Below, in pieces: positions 9,172 through 17,220 of a stretch of 64,000 bases of DNA. Source of the stretch: JAWKRB01 sp041389885 (lineage in GTDB: Bacteria > Myxococcota_A > Polyangia > Polyangiales > Ga0077539); NCBI GenBank assembly GCA_041389885.1, contig JAWKRB010000033.1:1-64000 (forward strand), read 5' to 3'. Position numbers and translations under genes: made by a program. The notes beneath the pieces were generated by a model that made no database searches, was not told the DNA's origin, and saw nothing but the letters and a program-made list of their open reading frames with translations. Position 1 is the stretch's first letter; each line of letters opens with the position of its first letter.

Positions 9172-10347
9172 ATGGCGACCCCGGCGCCGGCGTACAACGC
9201 GAAGGGCCTCCTCCCCTGGATCGGCGCCGCGGCCCTCGGCGGGCTCTTCTGGCAGTTCACCTCGTCACCTCCCCCGGCGGCCCCCGCGGCGCTCGCGGCG
9301 CCCGGCGAGGCGACTCGAGCGCCGGGCACGCTGGTGGTCGAGGTCGTCGACCTGCCGCAGCCGCCGTACAACGAGAACGAGGACCAGTGCCAGGTCGCCA
9401 CGAGCAGCTGGAGGTTCCCTGGCGAGACCTCCGACGACGTGCGGGCTCGCCTGCGGAGCGCCGGCTTCGACGACGCGACCCGCGACGCGCTGATGTCGTC
9501 CCTGCGCTGCGACGCCACGGGCTGCGGAGGCGACGTGCCCGACGTGCTGCTCCGACGCCTGCCGAGCGACGCGCGGGGGAGCCTCTACCGCGGCATGGCG
9601 TCGACGCAGGGGCAGATGTTCGCCTCGAACCCGCACCGACGCCCGGCGGAGCTCCCGCGGTGGTCTTCGCTGGCGCAGACCCCCGCCGTGGCCACGCTGC
9701 TCAACGAGCTCTCGTGGTCCGAGGGCGGCACGTGGTACTTCGCCGACGTGGCGACGGCGTGTCGCGCGCTCCCCGACCGCGCGCAGCGGGTGGAGCTGCT
9801 CTCGATCCTCCGGCGGCGCACGGGGCTGTCGCTCGGCGTGCGGGTCGGCGCGTCCGACGACGCCGAGGCCGTGCTGCGCTACTGGACCCTCCCCGGCCGC
9901 GAGCCCGATGACGCCGCCCGCGGGCTCCTGGGCGAGTCCAGGCGCACGAACGCCGGGGTGCCCCTGCGCTCCCTCCTCCGGGGGTGGCCCGCGCGGCGGC
10001 TCGACACCTTTCCGGGGGCTGAGGAGCCCGACCGCGACTGCTTCTGGAGCACGCTGCACTTTCACGACGCCGACGCCGAGCGCTTTCCGGTGCCGACGCC
10101 CGACGCGTTCTGGGCCGAGCTCAACGCGGGCTGGTCTGAGGTCCCCCCGGCGAGCGCGCGCTACGGCGACGCGGTGGTCTTCATGGGGGCCACCGAGCCG
10201 ATGCACGCGATGATCTTCCTCGCGGACGACCTGGTCTTCACGAAGAACGGCCGCGCGCGGAGCCGTCCGTGGCTCGTCTCGAAGATCGACCTCGTGCGCC
10301 GGGACTACCCCAGCCTCGCCGCGGTGCGCTTCTTTCGCCGACGCTGA
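9172..10347 (+). CDS. Membrane-anchored protein with possible NlpC/P60-like C-terminal domain
   Basis: 391-aa protein with an N-terminal membrane helix (GLLPWIGAAALGGLFW), a Pro/Ala linker and a large extracytoplasmic domain. The last 90 residues contain a Cys in DCFWSTLHFHD and, later, YGDAVVFMG followed by a His in MHAMIFLADDLVFTKNG. This order is reminiscent of NlpC/P60 cysteine peptidases (Cys, then GD-V, then His). The resemblance is weak, so this is a hypothesis. The ATG at 9109 would add an Arg-rich extension of 21 residues; 9172 was chosen because it places the helix near the N terminus. Its stop lies 7 bp from the end of the convergent gene. Confidence 0.65.
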   Translation: MATPAPAYNAKGLLPWIGAAALGGLFWQFTSSPPPAAPAALAAPGEATRAPGTLVVEVVDLPQPPYNENEDQCQVATSSWRFPGETSDDVRARLRSAGFDDATRDALMSSLRCDATGCGGDVPDVLLRRLPSDARGSLYRGMASTQGQMFASNPHRRPAELPRWSSLAQTPAVATLLNELSWSEGGTWYFADVATACRALPDRAQRVELLSILRRRTGLSLGVRVGASDDAEAVLRYWTLPGREPDDAARGLLGESRRTNAGVPLRSLLRGWPARRLDTFPGAEEPDRDCFWSTLHFHDADAERFPVPTPDAFWAELNAGWSEVPPASARYGDAVVFMGATEPMHAMIFLADDLVFTKNGRARSRPWLVSKIDLVRRDYPSLAAVRFFRRR

Positions 10348-10354
10348 GGGGGGC

Positions 10355-11863
10355 TCAGTAGCTGGGGTCGTTGCGGGTGACGAAGTACCCGCCGGTCATC
10401 CCCGGCGCGCGCAGGGGGGTCACGTCGCAGCCCGTGGTGACCCCCGCGCCGTCGACGCGCACGGCGACGTCGGCCACGCGCCACATCGCGCCGACCGAGG
10501 TGGCCCCCGAGGCCCCCGTGAGGTCCCAGGGCTCGCCTGGGTTGGGGCCGACGGAGCCGCGGAGCCTGCCGCCGCAGTACACATTGACCAGCGGGCGCGC
10601 GGCGCGGCCCGAGTAGTTCTGCACCATGATCCGAAAGCGCTCGCCGTCTCGCGGGACGTCGACGTTCATGTTCTCGGGCACGCCGCTGGCTTTCACGAGG
10701 TTGTTGTCGATGTCGAGGCGCGGGTTCGCGCAGCTCCCCGCCGCGCGCCACCCCGCCCCCAGCGGGCCGTTCTCACACGCCGCGAGGGGCGAGGGCGCGT
10801 AGCCCCAGTTCACCCGGCCCCGGGTGCCTCGGATCATCGCCTCGCAATTCGACCAGTTGCATGAGTTGTTGTTCGCCCCCTGCAGCGGCGAGCCCGAGCC
10901 GTCGAACCAGGGGCCCATGTTGCGCGGGTCGTGCACGTAGAGGTCGAGGTCGACGGTGGTGCTGGTGTCCCAGCACAGCTCCACGCGCAGGCCCGGCCCC
11001 GCGATGTGGACCACGAAGGTGCAGGTGAGGGTCTGCCCGCCGAGGGTCGTCACGGTGAGGGTGACGGTGTAGTCCCCCGAGAGCGTGGGGATGATCGCCG
11101 CGTCCCGCTGGTCGGCCTGCAGGAGCTGAAAGGTCGGCCGCGGGAGCACGGCGTCGCAGGGGCCTCCGCGCACGGTCCATCGCCAGGCGCGGGCCTCGCC
11201 GGGGTAGAAGAGCCTGCCGCGCAGGGGGTACGCTTGAAAGGGCGCGCCCTCGGGCACGCGGGTGTCGCCCGCGCCGGGGCAGCTCAGCTCGGCGTTGCAG
11301 CAGAGGCCCTCGTCGACGCACCCGTCGCAGTCGTTGTCGAGGTTGTCGCAGACCTCCGCCGAGGGCGCGAGGGCGCCGTCGCACGCGCCCCAGGCGCCGA
11401 ACTCGCCCGTGCCCAGGCACCGCTGAGTGCCCCCCGAGCACTGCCCCGCGCCGCGCCGCCCGGGGGGACCGAGGAAGCAGTCCTGCACGGTGCCAGGGAC
11501 GCAGGGGCACGACTCGTCGACGACGCCGTCGCAGTTGTCGTCGAGGCCGTTGCCGCAGCGCTCGCGGGCCTCGCAGGCGTCAGGGCGCGGCGAGCACGTC
11601 GCCCCCGACGGCGCGCACGCGTCGGGGCCCATCGGGGACGCGCCGGTGTCGTAGGCGCTGGCGACGTCCGCGGGGGTCGTGAGGGGGGTGTCGAGGGGCG
11701 CGACGCCGAGGTCGGTGCTGGAGGGAGGCGTGACCTGATCTCGCTGCGCCGCAGGGCGATCCTGCGACGTGCCGGCGTCGAAGGCCGGGCCGAAGGTGTC
11801 GTTCGGCTGCGCCGCGCACGCGCCGAGCAGGGCGACGGTGAAGGCGAGTACGGGGCGGTTCAT
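10355..11863 (-). CDS. MopE-type lipoprotein with DLDLYV carbohydrate/metal-type domain
   Basis: 502-aa predicted lipoprotein. The start at 11863 is used because MNRPVLAFTVALLGAC is a classic lipoprotein signal; an upstream in-frame ATG at 11926 would disrupt it. It has an Asp/Pro/Thr linker, then two MopE-like motifs (CGNGLDDNCDG and CDNLDNDCDG). A beta-sandwich region follows (SGDYTVTLTVTTLGGQTLTC). A final domain starts with VELCWDTSTTVDLDLYVHDP and includes a Cys/Asn-rich loop (NNNSCNWSNCEAM) and NYSGRAARPLVNVYCGG. This domain pairing recurs in myxobacterial secreted proteins of unknown function. It probably sits in the outer membrane facing the outside. Confidence 0.8.
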   Translation of the reverse strand: MNRPVLAFTVALLGACAAQPNDTFGPAFDAGTSQDRPAAQRDQVTPPSSTDLGVAPLDTPLTTPADVASAYDTGASPMGPDACAPSGATCSPRPDACEARERCGNGLDDNCDGVVDESCPCVPGTVQDCFLGPPGRRGAGQCSGGTQRCLGTGEFGAWGACDGALAPSAEVCDNLDNDCDGCVDEGLCCNAELSCPGAGDTRVPEGAPFQAYPLRGRLFYPGEARAWRWTVRGGPCDAVLPRPTFQLLQADQRDAAIIPTLSGDYTVTLTVTTLGGQTLTCTFVVHIAGPGLRVELCWDTSTTVDLDLYVHDPRNMGPWFDGSGSPLQGANNNSCNWSNCEAMIRGTRGRVNWGYAPSPLAACENGPLGAGWRAAGSCANPRLDIDNNLVKASGVPENMNVDVPRDGERFRIMVQNYSGRAARPLVNVYCGGRLRGSVGPNPGEPWDLTGASGATSVGAMWRVADVAVRVDGAGVTTGCDVTPLRAPGMTGGYFVTRNDPSY

Positions 11864-11943
11864 TCGGGGCACGCTAGTACCTTTCCACAGTGGAACTGAA
11901 GGGTTCAGCGCGACCGACGGGCCCACATCCCGCGCTGCCGCGC

Positions 11944-11972
11944 ACCCCTTCTCCCGCCTCGGGAGAAGGGGT
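11944..11972. repeat. 13-bp perfect hairpin (CCCCTTCTCCC palindrome)
   Basis: A perfect inverted repeat ACCCCTTCTCCCG / CGGGAGAAGGGGT with a 3-nt loop lies about 80 bp upstream of the start of the 10355-11863 gene and downstream of the 12150-13229 gene. It could act as a terminator for the latter, though no T-run is visible. Its core resembles the CCCCTCTCCC-type palindromes at 57.4 and 60.4 kb. Confidence 0.6.
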
Positions 11973-12149
11973 TCTTCGGTCGGGCAGAGGTCACGGTGGG
12001 CACCGGGGACGTCGGCGAATTCTACCCATGCTTACCCATGGCCGCGCCCCTCCAATGAAGTTCCACAGCGCGCCCTGGGCGCCGCGGTTGTGGGAACAGA
12101 CCTGCGTCGCTCGTCGCGCGGTGGAGCGCGGCCGCCCCACCGCACGAGG

Positions 12150-13229
12150 TCAGAACATCCCGTTGCCGCCGTTGCGGCAGTTCTGACACTCCGCCGCCGT
12201 GGGGGTCATGTTGCAGCGCACGGGGCAGTACCCCGCGCGGAGAAAGACGTAGGGGTTCGCCATGCCGTCGTCGATGCGCTGGCACTCGCTCGAGAGCCCC
12301 ACGACGCTCATCTCGGCGTAGCCGCCGGTGTCGTAGAAGCGGCGCACGCAGGCGCTGTCGGTGGCGGTCCACCCGGGCAGCGGCGGGAGGGTCTGCCGCG
12401 CGCCCGCGGTGGGGTACCACGCCGCGGTGCACACCCGCGCGACGAGGCAGTCTGCGGGCATCGGGCGGGTCACGTCGCCCGCGCGGATGGTGAAGCACAG
12501 CTCGAACTGCCCGGCGCAGTCGACGGTGAGGTGGTTGGGGCTGAACACCGTGCCCGGCTGCGGCGCGGGGGGCGCGCCGGGCGTGAGCGTGGGGCACTGG
12601 GCCTGGCCGCGGGCGTCGAGGTACGTCGACACGGCGTAGAGCTCGTTGGTGCCCACCTGCACGAAGCAGGGGGAGAGATTCTCGAGCTCCCATCGCCCCT
12701 CTGAGAAGCACTGGCACGCCGACGGACCGAGCCGCGCGCCGGGCGTGGGGAGCACGTAGTTCTGGCACGCGCCCCAGCGCCCGCCCAGCTCGTCGTAGGG
12801 CTCGCAGGTGGTCATCCCGTCTCGGCAGACGCCACGGTTGCGGTTGGCGCGGAGGCCGGGCCAGCAGGGGCGCGTCTCGCCCACGGCGGTGCACGGGCAG
12901 CCCTCGCGCAGGAGGTCGTCGGGGCACTCGGGGGTGCCGCCGGGGACGACCGCGCTCCCTCCGTCGGCGCCGCCGTCGGGGCCGCAGTACTGCGGCGGGG
13001 GATTGCTCGCGAAGAACGCGTCGGGGTTGGGCAGCACGTCGCGCGCGGGGCGGTCGAGGGGCGGGACGTCGAGGGTGAAGCCGCCGAGGTCCATGGGCGG
13101 CGTCACCGAGGCGTCGCGCGCGACATCGGGGGCGGGCGCGAAGCCCGCGTCGACCTCGACGATGTCGACGCTCCCGGCCTGGTTGCATGCCGCGAAGATC
13201 AGCGAGACGAGCGGCGCGAGCTTTCGCAT
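12150..13229 (-). CDS. Cys-rich lipoprotein of unknown function
   Basis: 359-aa predicted lipoprotein. The start at 13229 gives MRKLAPLVSLIFAAC with a clear lipobox and a GAGGGTGA ribosome-binding sequence. The mature protein has an Asp/Ala/Pro-rich N-terminal linker, then about 280 residues with roughly twenty Cys. Segments include PDDLLREGCPCTAVGETRPC, FELCFTIRAGDV and a Cys-rich end, CRNGGNGMF. No MopE motif or enzymatic signature was found. Same orientation as the 10355-11863 lipoprotein, separated from it by 286 bp that contain a hairpin. Confidence 0.72.
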   Translation of the reverse strand: MRKLAPLVSLIFAACNQAGSVDIVEVDAGFAPAPDVARDASVTPPMDLGGFTLDVPPLDRPARDVLPNPDAFFASNPPPQYCGPDGGADGGSAVVPGGTPECPDDLLREGCPCTAVGETRPCWPGLRANRNRGVCRDGMTTCEPYDELGGRWGACQNYVLPTPGARLGPSACQCFSEGRWELENLSPCFVQVGTNELYAVSTYLDARGQAQCPTLTPGAPPAPQPGTVFSPNHLTVDCAGQFELCFTIRAGDVTRPMPADCLVARVCTAAWYPTAGARQTLPPLPGWTATDSACVRRFYDTGGYAEMSVVGLSSECQRIDDGMANPYVFLRAGYCPVRCNMTPTAAECQNCRNGGNGMF

Positions 13230-13311
13230 GAGTTCACCCTCGCGTGAATTGGTACCACGCTCCGCCGCGAGGGGCGCGCGGCGCGGGCGCGCGCTACCCT
13301 CGTCGCATCGC

Positions 13312-14796
13312 ATGAAGAACCGAGCCCGAGGGTCTGCGCCTCGCAAGAGCCGCGCGGTCGCCGCGCTCCTCGCGGCGCTGCACGCGGCGTGGGTGGCGCT
13401 GATCGTCGCCGCGCCCCTCGCGGCGGCGTGGCTCGCGTCGTCCCTGGCCGCGCACTCGGGCGGCAGCGCGCGCCTCGCCGCGGCGTCGGGGCTGCTGGTG
13501 TTCCCGGCGCTCCCCGCGCTCTGGGAGGGCGCCTCGGCGTGGCGCCGCGCGCGCAAGGCGAAGCCGCGCCCGAGGGTGCTCACGCTCACCGACCGCATGG
13601 TCCTCCGCACGCTCGTGGTGAGCCTCGCGCTGGTGGGCGGGCTCCTCGCGTACAGCCCGCGGCGGGCCTTCGTCGCGCTCAACAGCCGCGGCGACTGGAT
13701 GCTCGACGGACGTCACGACCCGCGCGCTGAGTCCTTGCGCCGCAGCGTGTTCTGGCTCGCGGCGCGCTCGGAGTGGCTCTACCGGCTCACCGACGACAAC
13801 CCCTTTCACGACGACGGCACGCCGCGCCCCGCGCCGCATCCGGCGCCGTCGCCCACGGCGGAGTACGCCCCTCCGACGCGCGGCGCGCAGCCCGAGCCCG
13901 AGCCCGCGCCCGAGCCTCCGCGCGACCCGCGCGCGTGGCCCTGGCCCGACGAGATGCACCCGGCGGTGCGCGCGATGCCCGCGTCGGTCGAGACCTCGCC
14001 CGAGGCCGTCGGCCGCTACCTCGCGGCGCAGGAGCGCGACCCCTGGCGGCTCGCCCGCGCGGTGCACGACTACGTGGCCGACCGCGTGGTCTACGACGTG
14101 GAGTCGTACCGCGCGGGGGTCTATCCGCCGCAGGACGCGCTCACGACCTTTCGCACGCGCCGCTCGGTGTGCGCGGGCTACGCGGCGCTCTTCGAGGCGA
14201 TCGGGCGGGCCGCGGGGCTCACCGTCGAGACGATCGTCGGGCGCGCGCGCGGGGTGGTGCGCGAGGGCATGGGCGAGGGCCACGCGTGGAGCGCGGTGAA
14301 GCTCGACGCGCGCTGGCGCCTCGTCGACACCACCTGGGACGCGGGCTACGTCAGCGCCGACGGCTTTCACAAGCGCTACCGCACGGAGTATTTCCTCACG
14401 CCGCCGGAGGTGTTCCTCGCGAAGCACTTCCCCGACGAGGCGCGGTGGCAGCTGGTGGACCGACCGCGCTCGCCGGGCGAGTACCTCCGCGCGCCGGCGC
14501 TCGATCCTGGCTTCTTCGCCGCGGGCCTGCGCCTGGTGTCGCCCGACCGCGCCGAGAGCGACGCGCGCGGCGAGCTTCGGGTGGTGCTCGAGAACCCTCG
14601 GCGTCGCTCGGTGATGGTCGAGGTCAGCGCCGAAGGAGGGCCGCGCTCACGGTGCCCGACGACCCCGAGCGGCGACACCCTCACCGCGCGCTGCGCGCTG
14701 CGGGGGAGCGACCTGCACGAGGTCACGATCTTCACCGCGCCGCGCCGTCACGAGATGCACTGGAGCGTCGGCTCGCTGCGGGTGCACAACCGCTGA
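13312..14796 (+). CDS. Transglutaminase-like membrane protein
   Basis: 494-aa protein. The start at 13312 precedes two N-terminal membrane helices (about residues 18-48 and 55-75) and a third near residue 105. A Pro/Glu-rich linker follows, then a transglutaminase-like (papain-fold) domain with a complete Cys-His-Asp triad. The Cys is in RRSVCAGYAALFEAIG, the His in EGHAWSAVKL and the Asp in WRLVDTTWDAG. Proteins of this architecture act as cysteine peptidases or transglutaminases outside the membrane; the substrate cannot be told. It is divergent from the Cys-rich lipoprotein upstream and convergent with the downstream gene, 9 bp away. Confidence 0.85.
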   Translation: MKNRARGSAPRKSRAVAALLAALHAAWVALIVAAPLAAAWLASSLAAHSGGSARLAAASGLLVFPALPALWEGASAWRRARKAKPRPRVLTLTDRMVLRTLVVSLALVGGLLAYSPRRAFVALNSRGDWMLDGRHDPRAESLRRSVFWLAARSEWLYRLTDDNPFHDDGTPRPAPHPAPSPTAEYAPPTRGAQPEPEPAPEPPRDPRAWPWPDEMHPAVRAMPASVETSPEAVGRYLAAQERDPWRLARAVHDYVADRVVYDVESYRAGVYPPQDALTTFRTRRSVCAGYAALFEAIGRAAGLTVETIVGRARGVVREGMGEGHAWSAVKLDARWRLVDTTWDAGYVSADGFHKRYRTEYFLTPPEVFLAKHFPDEARWQLVDRPRSPGEYLRAPALDPGFFAAGLRLVSPDRAESDARGELRVVLENPRRRSVMVEVSAEGGPRSRCPTTPSGDTLTARCALRGSDLHEVTIFTAPRRHEMHWSVGSLRVHNR

Positions 14797-14805
14797 TCGG
14801 GGCGC

Positions 14806-15651
14806 TCAGCGAGCGCGCCGCGCGCGAATGGCCTCGCGCACCGGCGCCGAGAGGCCCTCGACGAAGCTCTCAGGCAGCGCGCGCAGGACGCTGTCGGGCA
14901 GCGCGAGGAGCGTCTCTTCGGGCGCGAGCCCCGCGAGGCGCTGCTCGGGCGCGAGCCCCGCGAGGCGCTGCTCGGGCGTGAGCTCCTGGAGGAATGTCGC
15001 GAGGTATTCGTCGTAGCCTTCGAGCTCGGGGGTGGTGTGGGTGCTCATACGGTCGCTCCGTGATCCGAGATGTTGCCGCACCCATTGATGCGCGGCCAGT
15101 GTGTGAATCCGCCCGAACGCGAACCAGCGGAGCAGGTCGTCGTCTTCGCGCTCGGCGATCACGCGAAGCTCCGCGACGATGAGCACGGTCGGCCCGCATG
15201 AGACCCGGTGGTACCCGTCGTCGCGCCGCTCGAGGCTTATCCCCGCGTCGCGAAGCTCGTCGCGCAGCGCCTTGTTGATCGTAGGCACCGCCAGGACCAG
15301 CGTGAGATCCTCGGGCTTCAGCGCCGCCTCGCCCGCCGCTTCGCCCTGGTGCGTCGCGAGCCAGAGCGCGCCGTACGCGAAGAGGCGAAACAGGTCTCCG
15401 TGGCGAAAGGCGCGAGCCACGCTCTTGTACTCCAGCAGCGCGACGCGGTGGACCTGAGGCCAGAGCCCCTGAAGCGTCCCACCGCGGTCGCTCAGGTCGC
15501 GCGCCTCTTCGGACCACACCTCCAGCAGGTCGTCGACCCGCAGCGGCTCCGCGCTGAGCTGCACCTCGGCGGTCACGCGCACCCAGCGCGGCGATCGCTC
15601 CTGAAGGAGCCCGGTGAACGGCGGGTGCCATGCGGTCTTCGTCGCGCTCAT
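14806..15651 (-). CDS. PD-(D/E)XK-like protein with LAGLAPEQR repeats
   Basis: 281-aa soluble protein. The start at 15651 (MSATKTAWHPPF) is used; a longer in-frame start at 15714 lacks support. The N-terminal half has the pattern of a PD-(D/E)XK nuclease core: an acidic VDDLLEV helix/strand, then VHRVALLEYKSVARAFRHGD with the E-x-K pair. This is similar in layout to Rpn/YhgA-type transposase-like nucleases. The C-terminal tail carries 2.5 copies of a 9-aa repeat (LAGLAPEQR, 27 bp at DNA level, near 14919-14972). Such tails occur in lineage-expanded families in myxobacteria. Nuclease activity is an inference. Confidence 0.65.
   Translation of the reverse strand: MSATKTAWHPPFTGLLQERSPRWVRVTAEVQLSAEPLRVDDLLEVWSEEARDLSDRGGTLQGLWPQVHRVALLEYKSVARAFRHGDLFRLFAYGALWLATHQGEAAGEAALKPEDLTLVLAVPTINKALRDELRDAGISLERRDDGYHRVSCGPTVLIVAELRVIAEREDDDLLRWFAFGRIHTLAAHQWVRQHLGSRSDRMSTHTTPELEGYDEYLATFLQELTPEQRLAGLAPEQRLAGLAPEETLLALPDSVLRALPESFVEGLSAPVREAIRARRAR
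14919..14972 (-). repeat. 27-bp direct repeat, two copies
   Basis: Two near-identical 27-bp units encode the LAGLAPEQR nonapeptide at the C terminus of the 14806-15651 protein; a third, diverged unit (GLAPEE) follows. Confidence 0.8.
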
Positions 15652-15755
15652 CGAACACGAGCCAGAGCGCCCGCCATGCCAGCCCTCACACGACCTGGTT
15701 TCAATCACTTGCACCAGGGCAGGTGGTAAAATGGGGGTGGCGAGGGGTGGCGGAG

Positions 15756-15775
15756 GGGTGGCGAGGCCGCCACCC
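15756..15775 (-). terminator. Possible hairpin terminator after the KirBac gene
   Basis: GGGTGGCG-AGGC-CGCCACCC is an 8-bp perfect stem with a 4-nt loop, located 2 bp beyond the stop codon of the minus-strand potassium channel gene and in a G-rich tract of repeated GGGGTGGCG. There is no clear T-run, so the terminator role is tentative. Confidence 0.45.
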
Positions 15776-15777
15776 GC

Positions 15778-16701
15778 TCAGGGCTCCGCGCGCTCGGCCT
15801 CGGGGTACGGAAAGCCCTCCCGCGGCTTCGTGGGCGCGAGGTCGTGAAAGCGCTCCAAATCAAGCACGATGCCGCCGTCGTCGCGCACGCTCAGCACGTC
15901 GGCGAGGCGCGTGCCCCAGGCGATGTCGCGGTCGACGTAGCGCTTGCGCGCGTGCACCGGCTGGAGCGACGTGTCGTCGGTGCCCACCACCGTGACGAGG
16001 AGCTCGACCTCGTCGCGGCGGAGGTCCTCGGGGGTGCAGCCGTAGAGCAGGCTCCCGGGGACGACGGCGTGCATCGCGTTCCACGAGCGCGAGAGGGCGG
16101 GCGAGCGCTCCCGCGCGAGCGGGAGGTCGTACATCTTGTAGAACACCCCGCCCTCGTCGGTGGGCTCGGTGCGGATCAGCACCACGCGCACCGTCGCCTC
16201 GAGGATCTGGTTGCCTCGCTCGTTGCCCACCCGAAACGACAGCGTCGGCACGCCGTTCACCGGGCCGTAGGCGACGCGGTCGCTGAAGACGATGCGCGCC
16301 CTGGGCTGCGAGAACTTCGCGAAGGCGAGGCCCGTCACCAGCGCCGTCACCAGCAGCCCGACGATGGCCTCGACGGTGACCAGCAGGTGCGCCGCGGCCG
16401 ACACCGGGTGCATGTCGCCGTACCCGATGGTGCACATCGTCTCGACGCTGAACGCGTAGGCGTCGAAGAGGCTCCCCGGGCGCGCCCCGGCGACGCCGCC
16501 GACGGCGAGGTACCCCAGCGCGAAGGCGAGGTTGATCAGCACGAAGCCGGCGACCACGGCGGCGAGGGCGACGAGCCAGGGGGCGCGGAGAAAGCCGTGG
16601 TAGAGGTCGCTCATGCGGCCGGGCGCCGCGCCGCGGAGAATGATCTCCTGGCCCTCGTCGTCGCGCACGCGGCGCTCGCGCTGGGGTGACTTTCGGTTCA
16701 T
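15778..16701 (-). CDS. Inward-rectifier-type potassium channel (KirBac family)
   Basis: 307-aa ion channel. After a basic/acidic N terminus there are two membrane helices (about residues 43-66 and 108-132). Between them is a pore loop with the K+ selectivity filter TIGYGD (in VETMCTIGYGDMHPVSA). A cytoplasmic Ig-like domain follows, typical of Kir channels: RVAYGPVNGVPTLSFRVGNE, then HAVVPGSLLYGCTPEDLRRD. The length fits KirBac1/3 (about 300-330 aa). Expected to conduct K+ across the inner membrane. It is divergently arranged with the AgmX-domain gene 90 bp away. Confidence 0.93.
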   Translation of the reverse strand: MNRKSPQRERRVRDDEGQEIILRGAAPGRMSDLYHGFLRAPWLVALAAVVAGFVLINLAFALGYLAVGGVAGARPGSLFDAYAFSVETMCTIGYGDMHPVSAAAHLLVTVEAIVGLLVTALVTGLAFAKFSQPRARIVFSDRVAYGPVNGVPTLSFRVGNERGNQILEATVRVVLIRTEPTDEGGVFYKMYDLPLARERSPALSRSWNAMHAVVPGSLLYGCTPEDLRRDEVELLVTVVGTDDTSLQPVHARKRYVDRDIAWGTRLADVLSVRDDGGIVLDLERFHDLAPTKPREGFPYPEAERAEP

Positions 16702-16791
16702 CCGACGGCGAGGAGTACCTCAACACGCCCCGCTTGAGGGGCGCGCGAGCGCGACGGGGGTACACTCTCCGCCAGGAGGTACACCGTTCCG

Positions 16792-17220
16792 ATGCGCTTC
16801 GAACGAAAGACCCTGGGCGTGATGACCGCGATGCTCCTGACGGCGACGACCGCCGCGGCGCAGGACCCGCCTGCGGCCACCACGGTCACCCTGGGCGACG
16901 TGGTGTTCCTGGGCGAGCCCTACGGCGTCGAGGCCGCGCAGGTCGCCGCGGCGATGAACCGACGCATGCCCGCGATGCGCCAGTGCTACGCGCGCTCCCT
17001 CGCGGGCTCGCCCACCCTCGCGGGGGAGATGCAGATCGACGTGACCTTCGGGCGCAACGGGCGGGCCACGGCGGTGACCGCCACGGGCCTCGGCAGCGTG
17101 CCCGCGGTGTCGCAGTGCGTCGCGGCCGCCGTGCGGGGCGCGAGCTTTCCGAGGCTCCGCCCGCGCGAGGCGCAGAGCCTGCGCTTTCTCGTGCCCGTCA
17201 CGTTTCAGCGCGCCGGCTGA
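16792..17220 (+). CDS. Small exported protein with AgmX/PglI-type C-terminal domain
   Basis: 142-aa protein with a signal peptide (MRFERKTLGVMTAMLLTATTA, then AAQ) and a single domain resembling the AgmX/PglI C-terminal (TonB-C-like) module. The module has paired Cys (MRQCYARSL and VSQCVAAAV), the central strand MQIDVTFGRNGRATAVTATG and a terminal PVTFQ strand. Myxobacterial genomes carry many such proteins near gliding and transport genes; the role of this free-standing copy is unknown. An AGGAGG-like sequence lies before the ATG. Its 3' end overlaps the convergent RNase gene by 16 bp. Confidence 0.8.
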   Translation: MRFERKTLGVMTAMLLTATTAAAQDPPAATTVTLGDVVFLGEPYGVEAAQVAAAMNRRMPAMRQCYARSLAGSPTLAGEMQIDVTFGRNGRATAVTATGLGSVPAVSQCVAAAVRGASFPRLRPREAQSLRFLVPVTFQRAG

